Shown: positions 28,689-39,623 of the stretch, piece by piece
Layout: each line of letters opens with the position of its first letter
How positions within the stretch are numbered: the stretch's first letter is position 1
Origin: Roseithermus sacchariphilus
GTDB lineage: Bacteria > Bacteroidota > Rhodothermia > Rhodothermales > MEBIC09517
NCBI GenBank assembly: GCA_003285105.1
Contig: CP030158.1
Coordinates: forward strand, 62,001 to 126,000
Direction: 5' to 3'
DNA length: 64,000 bases
The notes under the pieces: generated by a model
What the model saw: the letters and a program-made list of their open reading frames with translations, nothing else
Told to the model about the DNA's origin: nothing
Database searches by the model: none
Translations under genes and position numbers: made by a program

Positions 28689-29159
28689 TCAGCCCTGCAG
28701 GTCGGCCGGCAGCTCCGCCAGCCAGCCGACGGCCAGCACGCCCCAGAGCCCGGCCAGGATCGCCTCGGCGGCGTCGTGCCGCAGCGAGGTGGGGCGATCG
28801 GCGCCGGACCAGGCGATGACACGCCGCGCCAGCGCGCCGGCCTGAGCCTTGGCGGTGGCCGCATCGCGGCGCTGCCGGGGGAGCAGGAACCGCTCGCGCC
28901 AGGCATCGGCCTGGATCAGGTGGCAGGCCACCCCTCGCCGTTCCGCCTCACGCATCCAGAGGGCGGCGAGGTCGCCGCCGCCCTCCAGCACGAGATGGGC
29001 CACGCCGTCTAGCCCGCCGAGCAGCCCGTAAGCGCCCCGCTTGAGCCGGTTGCGCGTCCCGTAGTTCTGCGACCGGTACCATTGCAACCGCCCGTCCGCG
29101 CCGTAGAGCGCCAGGCCCGTGCGCAGGCCGAGGTCGATGGCGAGCAGGGTGGCGGGCAT
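28689..29159 (-). CDS. RuvC-like RNase H-fold protein
   Basis: This 156-residue protein begins LLAIDLGLRTGLALYGADG, the first strand pair of RuvC/RNase H-fold enzymes with Asp8-type catalytic acid. HLVLEGGGDLAALW (about residue 57) supplies a Glu, and RHDAAEAILAGLW (about 126) supplies the last acidic pair in the position of the RuvC DxxD motif (here DxxE). The size is close to RuvC (about 170 residues), but the sequence is not a canonical RuvC. It may be a nuclease of the same fold. It lies about 100 bp downstream of the DksA-type gene on the same strand. Confidence 0.65.
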   Translation of the reverse strand: MPATLLAIDLGLRTGLALYGADGRLQWYRSQNYGTRNRLKRGAYGLLGGLDGVAHLVLEGGGDLAALWMREAERRGVACHLIQADAWRERFLLPRQRRDAATAKAQAGALARRVIAWSGADRPTSLRHDAAEAILAGLWGVLAVGWLAELPADLQG

Positions 29160-29258
29160 GGGCGATGCACACAGCGGATGATGGGAGGAGCGGCGATGGT
29201 CGGCGTAGCGACCTGGTTTCCCACCGGCCCTTCGCCCTGCGGCCTTCTTCCCTTCGCT

Positions 29259-29591
29259 TCAACGGGCACACGCGATGCAGACGCGGGCTTCGGGCATGAC
29301 CTCCAGGCGGCCGCGCGGGATGGGCCTGCCGCAGCGGATGCACTGGCCGTAGGTGCCGTCGGCAATCCGTTCCAGCGCCTGCGCCAGCAGCCGCAGCCGC
29401 TTCTGCTGCCGCGCCCGCGTCGCCGCCGACATGGACTGCGCCTGCAGGGCTTCCATCCGCGTCAGCCGACCGATGGCGTTGTCGGGGGTGATGCTGTCCG
29501 CGGACGGGTCCGCGACGGCCAGGCTGAGGCGGAGACGCTCCAGCTCGGCCTCCAGCTTCTCCCTGAAGTAGGCGCGGTCGGCGTCGGTCAT
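29259..29591 (-). CDS. DksA/TraR-type C4 zinc finger protein
   Basis: This protein has about 110 residues from ATG 29591 (MTDADRAYFREKLEAELERL); ATG 29600 would add three residues. A long helical hairpin covers residues about 1-80. The C-terminal zinc finger is CIRCGRPIPRGRLEVMPEAR followed by VCIACA, that is CxxC-17-CxxC. Such proteins bind the RNA polymerase secondary channel or act as adaptor proteins. The tip residues DxxDA of true DksA are not clearly present, so classical ppGpp synergy is uncertain. Confidence 0.85.
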   Translation of the reverse strand: MTDADRAYFREKLEAELERLRLSLAVADPSADSITPDNAIGRLTRMEALQAQSMSAATRARQQKRLRLLAQALERIADGTYGQCIRCGRPIPRGRLEVMPEARVCIACAR

Positions 29592-29754
29592 GGGCGGCAT
29601 CGGCTGCGTGGGATGACGCTTCCGTCTATGCACACCCCGTCCATCGGATCCCCGGCAGCGCCGTGGAGCGCCCGAGAATCCGCGGCGCGGGCCGCCCCCC
29701 GAGAAGCCGTGCCCGCACGGACGGGGTTCTCTTGCGGCACGCGGCCCCCGCCCA

Positions 29755-29785
29755 TTGAATCGCTCCGGCCGGGCTCCTACCTTGC
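29755..29785 (+). promoter_or_regulatory. Possible Bacteroidota-type promoter for the OPT gene
   Basis: TTG at 29755-29757 is followed after 20 bases by TACCTTGC at 29778-29785, close to the TTG-N19-21-TAnnTTTG pattern of Bacteroidota primary-sigma promoters. If used, transcription would start near 29792, favouring the GTG at 29846 as the OPT start. Only the pattern supports it. Confidence 0.3.
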
Positions 29786-29845
29786 GGGCGTCGCCGGATG
29801 TGGCGACCCGGCTCCCTTCGTCCTTCCCCCAGGCAGCCTATCCCC

Positions 29846-31585
<1,740 letters not shown>

Positions 31586-31616
31586 CCGGCGGAACGTTCC
31601 GCCGGGTGCTGCTTTT
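31586..31616 (+). terminator. Rho-independent terminator of the OPT gene
   Basis: CCGGCGGAACGTTCCGCCGG at 31586-31605 is a perfect 20-bp palindrome right after the OPT stop codon. TTTT follows at 31613-31616. Confidence 0.65.
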
Positions 31617-31665
31617 GGGAAGCGACGCGGTCCGCTCCCCCCCACCGAACGATTTCGTGCTCCCG

Positions 31666-34600
31666 ATGCATCGCCTCCTCCTCTTCGCGCTCCTCCTCGG
31701 CCTCACCGGCCTCACGCAGGCCCAGGACGCCCCCTCCTGGGACGTCAGCGCCGCCCACGGCCCGACCCGGACCGTGACGTTCACCACCGACGAGGGTACC
31801 TGGATGACGGTGGACGTCTCCCCCGACGGGCAGACGCTCGTCTTCGACCTCCTCGGGGACCTCTACACGCTGCCGATCTCCGGCGGCACCGCCACGCGCA
31901 TCACCTCCGGCCCGGCCTACGACGTGCAGCCGCAATGGTCGCCCGACGGCACCCGCATCGCCTTCACCTCGGACCGTGCCGGCGGCGACAACCTGTGGAC
32001 GATCGCGCCGGACGGCTCCGACCCGCAGCCGGTGACCAGGGAGACGTTCCGCCTCGTCAACGGCCCGGCGTGGTCGCCCGACGGGCAGTACCTCTTCGGC
32101 CGCAAGCACTTCACCTCGACGCGCTCGCTCGGCGCCGGGGAGGTGTGGATGTACCACATCAGCGGCGGCAGCGGCCTGCAGATCACGAAGCGCCCGAACG
32201 ATCAGCAAGACTCCGGCAACGAGATCGCCCTCAGCCCGGACGGCCGCTACGTCTATTACACCGAGGACCTGACCGGCGGCTCGACCTTCCAGTACAACAA
32301 GGACCCGAACCCGGGCATCTACGGCATCAAGCGGCTCGACCGCGAGACGGGCCGGACCGAGACGCTCATCAGCGGCCCCGGCGGCGCCTCCCGGCCCGTG
32401 CCCGCCCCCGACGGCCGGCACGTCGCCTTCGTCCGCCGCGTCCGCGCCGAGAGCGTCCTCTACGTCTACGACCTCCAGACCGGCACCGCCCGCCCGCTCT
32501 TCGACGGCCTCGACCACGACCAGCAGGAGGCCTGGGCCATCTTCGGCACGTACCCGGACTTCGCCTGGACGCCGGACAGCCGCGCCCTCGTCTTCTGGGC
32601 ACAGGGCCAGCTCTGGCGCCTCGACGTGGCCTCGCGCGAGGTCACCAACATCCCGTTCGAGGCGGCCGTCGAGCAGACCGTCACCGAGGCCGTGCGCGTC
32701 CCGGTCGAGGTGCATCCCGAGCGCTTCACGGCGCGGATGATCACCGACGCCGTGACCTCGCCGGACGGCCGCACGCTCGTCTTCCACGCCGTCGGCTACC
32801 TGTGGAAGAAGGCGCTGCCGGACGGCACGCCGGTGCGGCTGACGCGCGAGGACACCCGCTTCGAGTACGAACCGGCCTTCAGCCCGGACGGCCGCCACGT
32901 GGTCTACACGACCTGGGACGATGAGGAACTCGGCGCCATCTACCGCATCCCGATCGCCGGCGGCACGCCCACGAAGCTCACGCGCGAGCCGGGCTACTTC
33001 TACGAGCCCCGCTTCAGCCCGGACGGCTCGAAGATCGTCTACCGACGCGGCGGCGGCAACCTCTTGCTCGGCACGGCGCACGGAGTGGACGAGGGGATCT
33101 ACTGGATGCCGGCCGGCGGCGGGGAACGCCACCTGATCCGCCGGGACGGCTACGACGCCCGCTTCACCCCCTCCGGCGACCGTGTCTACTTCATGACGGG
33201 CGGCGGCCTCTCGAAGGAATACCGGAGCATCGACCTCGACGGCAGCGACGAGCGGACCCACTTCACGCTCAAATACCCCACCACCGTCGTCCCCAGCCCG
33301 GACGGCCGCTGGGTGGCCTTCACGGAGCTGTTCAACGCCTACATCGCCCCGTTCCCCCGGACGGGCGGCGCCGTCGACCTGAACAAGGACACGAAGGCCA
33401 TCCCCGTCCGGCAGGTCACACGCGATGCCGGGACGGAGCTGCACTGGAGCGGCGACAGCCGGACGCTCCACTGGGTGCTCGGCCCCGCGTACTTCAGCCG
33501 CGACCTGACCGAGAGCTTCGCCTTCCTGGACGGCGCCCCCGAGGAGCTGCCCGCCATCGACACCACGGGCGTCGCCATCGGGCTGGAGGTCGAGGCGGAC
33601 GTCCCCACGGGCACGGTCGCCTTCACGAACGCGCGCGTGGTGACGATGAACGGAGACGAAGTGATCGAGAACGGAACGGTCGTCGTCCGGGGCAACCGCA
33701 TCGCCGCCGTCGGCCCGAGCGACCGCGTCCCGGTACCGGAGGGGGCCTACGTGGTGGAGGCCACGGGCAAGACCGTCATGCCGGGCCTGGTGGACACGCA
33801 CGCCCACGCCAGCCACTTCTACAGCGGCCCGACGCCCCGGCAGAACTGGGTCTATTACGCCAACCTGGCCTACGGCGTCACCACGATGCACGACCCCTCG
33901 GCCAACACCGAGTTCGTCTTCCGCCAGAGCGAGTTGCAGAAGGCCGGCCGCATCGTGGCCCCGCGGATCTTCTCGACCGGCACGATCCTCTACGGCGCCG
34001 ACGGGGACTTCAAAGCCGTCATCAACGGCCTGGACGATGCCCGTTCGCACCTGCGGCGGATGCAGGCCGTCGGGGCGTTCTCGGTCAAGAGCTACAACCA
34101 GCCCCGCCGCGAGCAGCGGCAGCAGGTCCTGCAGGCCGCCCGCGAGCTGGGGATGCTGGTGGTGCCCGAGGGCGGCTCGACGTTCTTCCACAACCTGACG
34201 CAGGTGATCGACGGGCACACGACGATCGAGCACAACCTGCCCGTGGCGCCGCTCTACCGCGACGTGCTGGCGCTGTGGGCCGCCACCGGCGTGGCCTACA
34301 CGCCCACGCTCATCGTCAACTACGGCGGCCCGAGCGGGGAATACTGGTGGTACCAGCACACCCGCGTCTGGGAGAAGGAGCGGCTGCTGCGCTTCACCCC
34401 GCGCCCGCTCGTCGACGCCCGCAGCCGCCGGCCGACGCAGGTGCCGGAGGCGGAATACCACCACATCACCGTGGCCGCCGCCGCGAAGGACCTGCAGGAC
34501 CGGGGCATCCTCGTGACGACGGGCGCGCACGGTCAGCTCCAGGGCCTCGGCGCCCACTGGGAGCTGTGGATGCTCGCGCAGGGCGGCATGAGCCCCCATA

Positions 34601-34920
34601 ACGCCCTCAAAGCCGCTACGATCGACGGCGCCCTCGGCCTCGACGGCGACATCGGCTCGCTCGAACCCGGCAAACTGGCCGACCTCATCGTGATCGACGG
34701 CAACCCGCTGGAGGACCTGCACGCCACCGAGCACGTGGAGCTGGTCATGGTCAACGGCCGGCTCTTCGACGCCGCCACGATGCACCAGGTCGCCCCCGAG
34801 CAGAAGGAACGCCGGCCCTTCTGGTGGGAACGCGACGACGTGGACGACCGCTTCGTCTGGATGCCCGCCTACGATGCGACGCTCGAAGGCGGCGCCGTCT
34901 GCTCGTGCGGACGGCATTGA
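31666..34920 (+). CDS. TolB-like propeller/amidohydrolase fusion, secreted
   Basis: This 1084-residue protein starts at ATG 31666 with a clear signal peptide (MHRLLLFALLLGLTGLTQAQ). Residues about 40-610 hold repeated WD40/TolB-like propeller strands (SPDGTRIAF, SPDGRYVYY, SPDGRHVVYTT, SPDGSKIVYR). Residues about 650-1050 form an amidohydrolase domain: GTVAFTNARVVTMNGDEVI, the metal motif VDTHAHASHF, IEHN and GALGLDGDIGSLEPGKLAD. The second metal-site His of many family members is replaced in TTGAHGQLQG context, as in related fusion proteins. It is probably a periplasmic or secreted hydrolase of unknown substrate. Confidence 0.92.
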   Translation: MHRLLLFALLLGLTGLTQAQDAPSWDVSAAHGPTRTVTFTTDEGTWMTVDVSPDGQTLVFDLLGDLYTLPISGGTATRITSGPAYDVQPQWSPDGTRIAFTSDRAGGDNLWTIAPDGSDPQPVTRETFRLVNGPAWSPDGQYLFGRKHFTSTRSLGAGEVWMYHISGGSGLQITKRPNDQQDSGNEIALSPDGRYVYYTEDLTGGSTFQYNKDPNPGIYGIKRLDRETGRTETLISGPGGASRPVPAPDGRHVAFVRRVRAESVLYVYDLQTGTARPLFDGLDHDQQEAWAIFGTYPDFAWTPDSRALVFWAQGQLWRLDVASREVTNIPFEAAVEQTVTEAVRVPVEVHPERFTARMITDAVTSPDGRTLVFHAVGYLWKKALPDGTPVRLTREDTRFEYEPAFSPDGRHVVYTTWDDEELGAIYRIPIAGGTPTKLTREPGYFYEPRFSPDGSKIVYRRGGGNLLLGTAHGVDEGIYWMPAGGGERHLIRRDGYDARFTPSGDRVYFMTGGGLSKEYRSIDLDGSDERTHFTLKYPTTVVPSPDGRWVAFTELFNAYIAPFPRTGGAVDLNKDTKAIPVRQVTRDAGTELHWSGDSRTLHWVLGPAYFSRDLTESFAFLDGAPEELPAIDTTGVAIGLEVEADVPTGTVAFTNARVVTMNGDEVIENGTVVVRGNRIAAVGPSDRVPVPEGAYVVEATGKTVMPGLVDTHAHASHFYSGPTPRQNWVYYANLAYGVTTMHDPSANTEFVFRQSELQKAGRIVAPRIFSTGTILYGADGDFKAVINGLDDARSHLRRMQAVGAFSVKSYNQPRREQRQQVLQAARELGMLVVPEGGSTFFHNLTQVIDGHTTIEHNLPVAPLYRDVLALWAATGVAYTPTLIVNYGGPSGEYWWYQHTRVWEKERLLRFTPRPLVDARSRRPTQVPEAEYHHITVAAAAKDLQDRGILVTTGAHGQLQGLGAHWELWMLAQGGMSPHNALKAATIDGALGLDGDIGSLEPGKLADLIVIDGNPLEDLHATEHVELVMVNGRLFDAATMHQVAPEQKERRPFWWERDDVDDRFVWMPAYDATLEGGAVCSCGRH

Positions 34921-34946
34921 CGGCATTGACGTGCCAACGGCATTGA
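34912..34946. repeat. 9-bp repeat CGGCATTGA around the stop codon
   Basis: CGGCATTGA occurs at 34912-34920 (its TGA is the amidohydrolase stop), again directly at 34921-34929, and a third time at 34938-34946. GTGCC/GGCAC around the last copy can form a small stem. Confidence 0.7.
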
Positions 34947-35069
34947 GGCACCGCCCGCGACGGACCCCATGAAGAAACGTCACACTTCGGCCGCCGCCCC
35001 GACCCACCCCAAACCATTCGCCGCATCATGCGTAATTCGGATCCCCTCCGGTCTCGGATCTGATGCGCC

Positions 35070-35732
35070 ATGGCGACTCACGACGTTGCGAGAACATACA
35101 AGCCCCGTGAGATCCTGGGGTCGTTCTGGACGTTCGCCAACATCCTGAGCCTGGCCCGGCTGGTGCTGGTCGGCCCGATCGTCTACATCATCCTGACCGA
35201 CGGCCCCCGGCTGTGGCTGCTCGGGCTGGTGCTGCTGGCCGTCGCCACGGACTTCTTCGACGGCCGCGTCGCTCGCTGGTCCCACACCGTCTCCGAATGG
35301 GGGAAGGTGCTGGACCCCCTGGCGGACAAGATCGGGGCGGCGCTGGTGATGCTCGCCCTCGTGCTCAACGGCGACCTGCCGGCCTGGCTGCTGCTCTTCA
35401 TGGTCGTGCGTGACGTGCTCATCGTCTGGGGCGGCATCCGGCTCTCCAACAAAACCGGCCACGTGTTCATGAGCATGTGGTCGGGGAAGATCGCCATCAC
35501 GGCGGTCGCGTTGACGATGCTGATGGCCCTGCTCCAGGCGGACCCGCCGGTGATGCAGGTCTGCATCTGGACGACGGCCGCGCTGTTGCTCTATTCCTTC
35601 CTCCGATACGTGAGCCGCTACCTGCGCGTCGTCCGCACGGGCTACATCCCGCCGGACGCCGTGCCGCTCCCGATGAACGACCCGCGGCAGGAGCGGACCG
35701 CCCCCCCGGCTCCCGTCCCCGACCCGCCGTGA
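35070..35732 (+). CDS. CDP-alcohol phosphatidyltransferase, PgsA-type
   Basis: This 220-residue membrane enzyme joins a CDP-diacylglycerol to an alcohol such as glycerol-3-phosphate in phospholipid synthesis. The family signature DFFDGRVAR, then eight residues, then GKVLDPLADK at residues about 61-87 has all the catalytic Asp and Gly residues. About five to six transmembrane helices surround it. The C-terminal tail is Pro-rich. ftsY follows after 21 bp and is probably cotranscribed. PgsA is the likely assignment, but cardiolipin or other synthases share the motif. Confidence 0.88.
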   Translation: MATHDVARTYKPREILGSFWTFANILSLARLVLVGPIVYIILTDGPRLWLLGLVLLAVATDFFDGRVARWSHTVSEWGKVLDPLADKIGAALVMLALVLNGDLPAWLLLFMVVRDVLIVWGGIRLSNKTGHVFMSMWSGKIAITAVALTMLMALLQADPPVMQVCIWTTAALLLYSFLRYVSRYLRVVRTGYIPPDAVPLPMNDPRQERTAPPAPVPDPP

Positions 35733-35753
35733 CCCGATAACCACCACGACCTC

Positions 35754-36704
35754 ATGGGCCTGTTTGACCGCTTCAAGAAACACGACCAGGATCGCCTCGA
35801 AGAAGGCCTCGAAAAGACGCGCACGAGCCTCTTCGGCAAGCTGGACCGCCTCGTGCGCGGCAAGGACACCGTCGACGACGAGGTGCTGGACGAGCTGGAG
35901 GAGGTGCTCGTGACGAGCGACGTCGGCGTCAAGACCACGCTGGACATCATCGACCGGGTGGAGGCCCGCGTGGCGCGGGACAAGTACGTCTCCACGAAGG
36001 AGTTGCAGGCGATGATCCGCGCGGAGATCGCCGACCTGATGCTGGGCGACTCCGCGGAGCGCCCGGCCGGGTTCGACGCCCCCCTGCCGCACCGGCCCTA
36101 CGTCATCATGGTCGTCGGCGTCAACGGCGTGGGCAAGACGACGACCATCGGCAAGCTGGCCTACCGCTACAAGGAGGCGGGCAAACGCGTGCTGCTGGGC
36201 GCGGCCGACACCTTCCGGGCCGCCGCCATCGAACAGCTCGACATCTGGGCCGAGCGGGCCGGCGTGCCCATCATCAAGCAAAAGCACGGCGCCGACCCGG
36301 CGGCCGTCGCCTTCGACACGCTGCAGGCGGCCACGGCCCGCGACGTGGACGTCGTCATCATCGACACGGCCGGGCGGCTGCACACCAAGGGCGGGCTCAT
36401 GGACGAGCTGGCCAAGATCAAGCGCGTGATGGGCCGGCAGGTACCCGGCGCCCCGCACGAGGTCCTCCTCGTGCTCGATGCCTCGACCGGGCAGAACGCC
36501 ATCCGCCAGGCCGAGGCGTTCACCGAGAGCGTCGACGTGACCGGCCTGGTGCTGACCAAACTCGACGGCACGGCCAAGGGGGGCATTGTAATTGGCATTT
36601 CGAACGAGTTCCGCATCCCCGTAAAATACATCGGTGTGGGCGAGCGGATCGAAGACCTGCAGGTGTTCGACCGTCGCGCATTCGTAGACGCCCTGTTCAA
36701 GTGA
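35754..36704 (+). CDS. ftsY: Signal recognition particle receptor FtsY
   Basis: This 316-residue protein starts at ATG 35754 (MGLFDRFKKHDQDRLEEG). The N domain is residues about 20-100. The G domain has GVNGVGKTTTIGKLA (about 121), DTFRAAAIEQL, DTAGRLHTKGGLMDEL and TKLDGTAKGG, then GVGERIEDLQVF at the end. The acidic A domain of E. coli FtsY is missing, as usual for this lineage. It docks SRP-ribosome complexes at the inner membrane. Confidence 0.97.
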   Translation: MGLFDRFKKHDQDRLEEGLEKTRTSLFGKLDRLVRGKDTVDDEVLDELEEVLVTSDVGVKTTLDIIDRVEARVARDKYVSTKELQAMIRAEIADLMLGDSAERPAGFDAPLPHRPYVIMVVGVNGVGKTTTIGKLAYRYKEAGKRVLLGAADTFRAAAIEQLDIWAERAGVPIIKQKHGADPAAVAFDTLQAATARDVDVVIIDTAGRLHTKGGLMDELAKIKRVMGRQVPGAPHEVLLVLDASTGQNAIRQAEAFTESVDVTGLVLTKLDGTAKGGIVIGISNEFRIPVKYIGVGERIEDLQVFDRRAFVDALFK

Positions 36705-36912
36705 GGCGGCCGGGCGAAGCGGCTCGGGGAAACGGTATGACCGTTCACCGGGACGCGGCAACCGTCCGTGGAACACCCGCTTGATTCGAGGCGCGAACGT
36801 GCGATATTGGACCCGGAGGCGCCTCTGCCCCGGGAGGATCCACAACGCGGAGTACCATCGAAGCGCTTTCCATCGAAGCGCGGGTCGTCTGGTTCGTCGA
36901 CGGAGGTCGTAC

Positions 36913-38334
36913 ATGGTCAACCGACGGGAGACAGGACGGCGCCGGCATCCGGCCCGGTCCACCGGCCTGCGCGGGAGCCGGCTACGCGTGAGCCGGCTGC
37001 TCGCGGGCTGGTTGCTCGCGGGCTGGTTGCTCGCGGGCTGGTTGCTCGCGGGCTGGTTGCTGGTACCCGCCGCGGCCGCCCAGCTCCGGGCCGATGCCTT
37101 TCGGATGACGGCCCTCAGCCTGCGCGCCGAGGCGAGCACCGAGACGCGCCTGCACCTCTACACCCGGCTCCCCTACACGAGCCTGCGCTTCCTCACCACC
37201 GCCGACGGCTTTGCCGCCCGCTACGAGATGCTGGTGGAGGCCTACTCCGTCGACGACCGCAACCGCCGCCGGGACCTGGTGCAACGCCAGAGCTGGACGC
37301 ATACGGTTCGCGTCGCCAACTTCGCCGCCACACAGCTGGACCACCTCGCCCACCGCACCGCCCACACGCTGGCGCTGCCGCCCGGGCGCTACCTGCTGGA
37401 GTGCCAGGTCGAGGACCCGGCCACGAACCAGACGATCCGGCAGGAGATGATCGTGGACGTGCGGGACCTGAGCGGCCCGCTCGCGGTGAGCGATCTGATG
37501 GTGCTCGAGGACGTCAACCCGCAGGACGGCTCCTTCCAGCCGATGGCGGGCCACCACGTCGGTGCGGAGCAGTTGCACCTGACGCTCCGCTACGAGCTCT
37601 ACACGGACCGCACACGCGCCGTCCGCGCGGTGCTGGACGTCGTGCGCCCCCGGCGCGGGGGCGGCCTCCCGCTGGTCGGCTCGCTCTTCGGCCTCGGGCG
37701 GGACGACGAGTGGGTCGTCGACTATGCCAACACGCAGGCGCTGACGCTGCCGCCGGGACGCTCCGCGCAGATCGCAACCATCCCCCTGGAAAACCTGGAC
37801 GAAGGGTCGTACCTGATCCGCCTCCGCCTGGAGGACGAGCGCGGCACGGTCGTCGCCCGGGCCGAACGGCCGATCGTCGTGGAGCAGTGGCAGGGCCTGC
37901 ACACGCACATCCTGGACCTGGCTTCGGCCATCGACCAGCTGAAGTACATCGCCAAGGAGAGCGACCTGGCCTACATCCGGTCCGCCCCGACCGAGGAGGA
38001 ACGCCGCCGGCGCTTCGAGGCGTTCTGGCAGCGACGCGACCCCACGCCGGGCACCTCGCGCAACGAGCAGATGATGGAGTACTACTACCGCGTCGATTAT
38101 GCCAACCGGCGCTACGGCGGACGCGCCGCCGGCTGGCAGACCGACCGCGGCCAGGTGCTGGTGCTCTTCGGCCAACCCGACTACGTGGAGCAGTTCGACC
38201 GGGACGCCGACGGCCACCCGTACCAGGTCTGGCATTACCACCGCATCGGCCGCCGCTTCATCTTCATCGACCGCACCGGCCAGGGCGACTACCAGCTCCG
38301 CACGCCCCTCGACGACCGCATCCGCATCCGCTGA
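36913..38334 (+). CDS. GWxTD-domain secreted protein with repeat-built signal peptide
   Basis: This 473-residue protein starts at ATG 36913 with GGAGGT five bases upstream. The N-terminus is strongly basic (MVNRRETGRRRHP), then the hydrophobic core is four copies of LAGWL (residues 30-49), ending VPAAAAQ for signal cleavage. The C-terminal GWxTD domain includes GWQTDRGQVLVLFGQPDYVE (about residues 410-429) and VWHYHRIGRRFIFID. GWxTD proteins are common in Rhodothermota, Gemmatimonadota and relatives and have no known function. The long n-region could favour a Tat-like or slow export route, though there is no clear RR motif. Confidence 0.87.
   Translation: MVNRRETGRRRHPARSTGLRGSRLRVSRLLAGWLLAGWLLAGWLLAGWLLVPAAAAQLRADAFRMTALSLRAEASTETRLHLYTRLPYTSLRFLTTADGFAARYEMLVEAYSVDDRNRRRDLVQRQSWTHTVRVANFAATQLDHLAHRTAHTLALPPGRYLLECQVEDPATNQTIRQEMIVDVRDLSGPLAVSDLMVLEDVNPQDGSFQPMAGHHVGAEQLHLTLRYELYTDRTRAVRAVLDVVRPRRGGGLPLVGSLFGLGRDDEWVVDYANTQALTLPPGRSAQIATIPLENLDEGSYLIRLRLEDERGTVVARAERPIVVEQWQGLHTHILDLASAIDQLKYIAKESDLAYIRSAPTEEERRRRFEAFWQRRDPTPGTSRNEQMMEYYYRVDYANRRYGGRAAGWQTDRGQVLVLFGQPDYVEQFDRDADGHPYQVWHYHRIGRRFIFIDRTGQGDYQLRTPLDDRIRIR
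37000..37059 (+). repeat. 15-bp tandem array inside a signal peptide, 4 copies
   Basis: CTCGCGGGCTGGTTG is repeated four times without change at 37000-37014, 37015-37029, 37030-37044 and 37045-37059, in frame with the GWxTD gene (LAGWL each). Confidence 0.95.
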
Positions 38335-38429
38335 GGCCCCCCTCACCCGGCCGGGGATCTTTGCAGCCGTCCCCCCGTCTGTGAGCCCACTCAACCCGTG
38401 CGCCTACAGACCTTCCCCGTTACGGCCTC

Positions 38430-39359
38430 ATGCGTATCGTGTTCATGGGCACGCCGGAATTCGCCGTGCCGTCGCTGGAACGCCTGGTTGCGGCGGGCTA
38501 CGCCCCCGTCGCCGTCGTCACCGGCCCCGACAAGCCGCGCGGGCGCGGCCAGCAGCCCACCCCCACCCCCGTCAAAGAGGCTGCCCGGCGCCTGGGCATC
38601 GAGACGATCCTGCAGCCGGAATCCGTCCGGGATCCGGCCTTCGCCGCGCAGATCGCCGCGCTGGAGCCCGATGTGATCGTGGTCGTGGCCTTCAAGATCC
38701 TGCCGCCGGAGGTCTTCACGCAGGCCCGCCTCGGGGCCTTCAACCTGCACGGCTCGCTCCTGCCGGCCTACCGGGGTGCCGCCCCCATCAACCGGGCCGT
38801 GATGGCCGGCGAGACGGAAACCGGGGTCACCACCTTCTTCCTGAAAGAACAGGTGGACACCGGCCACATCATCCTGCAACGCGCCATGCCCATCGGGCCG
38901 GACGAAACGGCCGGCGAGGTCCACGACCGGATGATGGAGCTCGGCGCGGACGTGGTCGTCGAAACCGTCCGCCGCATCGAAGCCGGCACGGCGGAGGCCC
39001 GGCCCCAGGACGACCGCCTGGCGACGCGGGCCCCGAAGATCTTCAAGGAGGATGCCCGCATCGACTGGACGAAGCCGGCCGAGGCGGTCCACAACCACAT
39101 CCGGGGCCTCTCCCCCCATCCCGGCGCCTGGACGATGCACGGGGACGTCCTGCTCAAGATGTACCGCTCCCGGCGCGACCACCTCACCGGCACCCACGGC
39201 TCGCCCGGCACGGTCCTCGAAGCCGACGAGCGCCTCGTCGTCGCCTGTGGGTCAGGCACCGTCGAGATCCTCGAACTCCAGCAACCGGGCCGGCGGCGGA
39301 TGGAGGCCGCGGCCTTCCTCCGGGGCTACGACCTGCCCGTCGGCACGCGGCTCGGATAG
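38430..39359 (+). CDS. fmt: Methionyl-tRNA formyltransferase
   Basis: This 309-residue enzyme formylates initiator Met-tRNA with 10-formyl-tetrahydrofolate. It starts at ATG 38430 (MRIVFMGTPEFAVPSLERL). The active-site region is FNLHGSLLPAYRGAAPINRA (about residue 104), with VDTGHIILQ later (about 145) supplying the conserved Asp. The C-terminal tRNA-binding OB-fold (VHNHIRGLSPHPGAWT onward) is complete. No def gene is adjacent, though fmt often pairs with it. Confidence 0.96.
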   Translation: MRIVFMGTPEFAVPSLERLVAAGYAPVAVVTGPDKPRGRGQQPTPTPVKEAARRLGIETILQPESVRDPAFAAQIAALEPDVIVVVAFKILPPEVFTQARLGAFNLHGSLLPAYRGAAPINRAVMAGETETGVTTFFLKEQVDTGHIILQRAMPIGPDETAGEVHDRMMELGADVVVETVRRIEAGTAEARPQDDRLATRAPKIFKEDARIDWTKPAEAVHNHIRGLSPHPGAWTMHGDVLLKMYRSRRDHLTGTHGSPGTVLEADERLVVACGSGTVEILELQQPGRRRMEAAAFLRGYDLPVGTRLG

Positions 39360-39623
39360 GATGCCGGACCTGCGCCCGCCCCTGCCGGACCCTTCGTTCC
39401 CCACATCAGAGCCCGCTTTTTTGTTAAGCTAAATCTAAGAAATCGCTTCCGTTACACAGGCATAATACCGGAAGGCCTTTCAGCATGAAACTGAACGGCG
39501 GCATGGTCGATATCCCCCCTCGCAACGGCGCTCGAGGCGCCGGGCACGCCGTATCCGCTTCCTTTGACCCCCTTTCCGCAGGGCCTCCTGCGGATCCACT
39601 CAAGGATAGATTGCGAGGTAACC

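Noticed and set aside
36781-36912. Upstream extension of the GWxTD protein by 44 residues
   Set aside because: The extension would bury the signal peptide, while ATG 36913 has a clear GGAGGT ribosome site.
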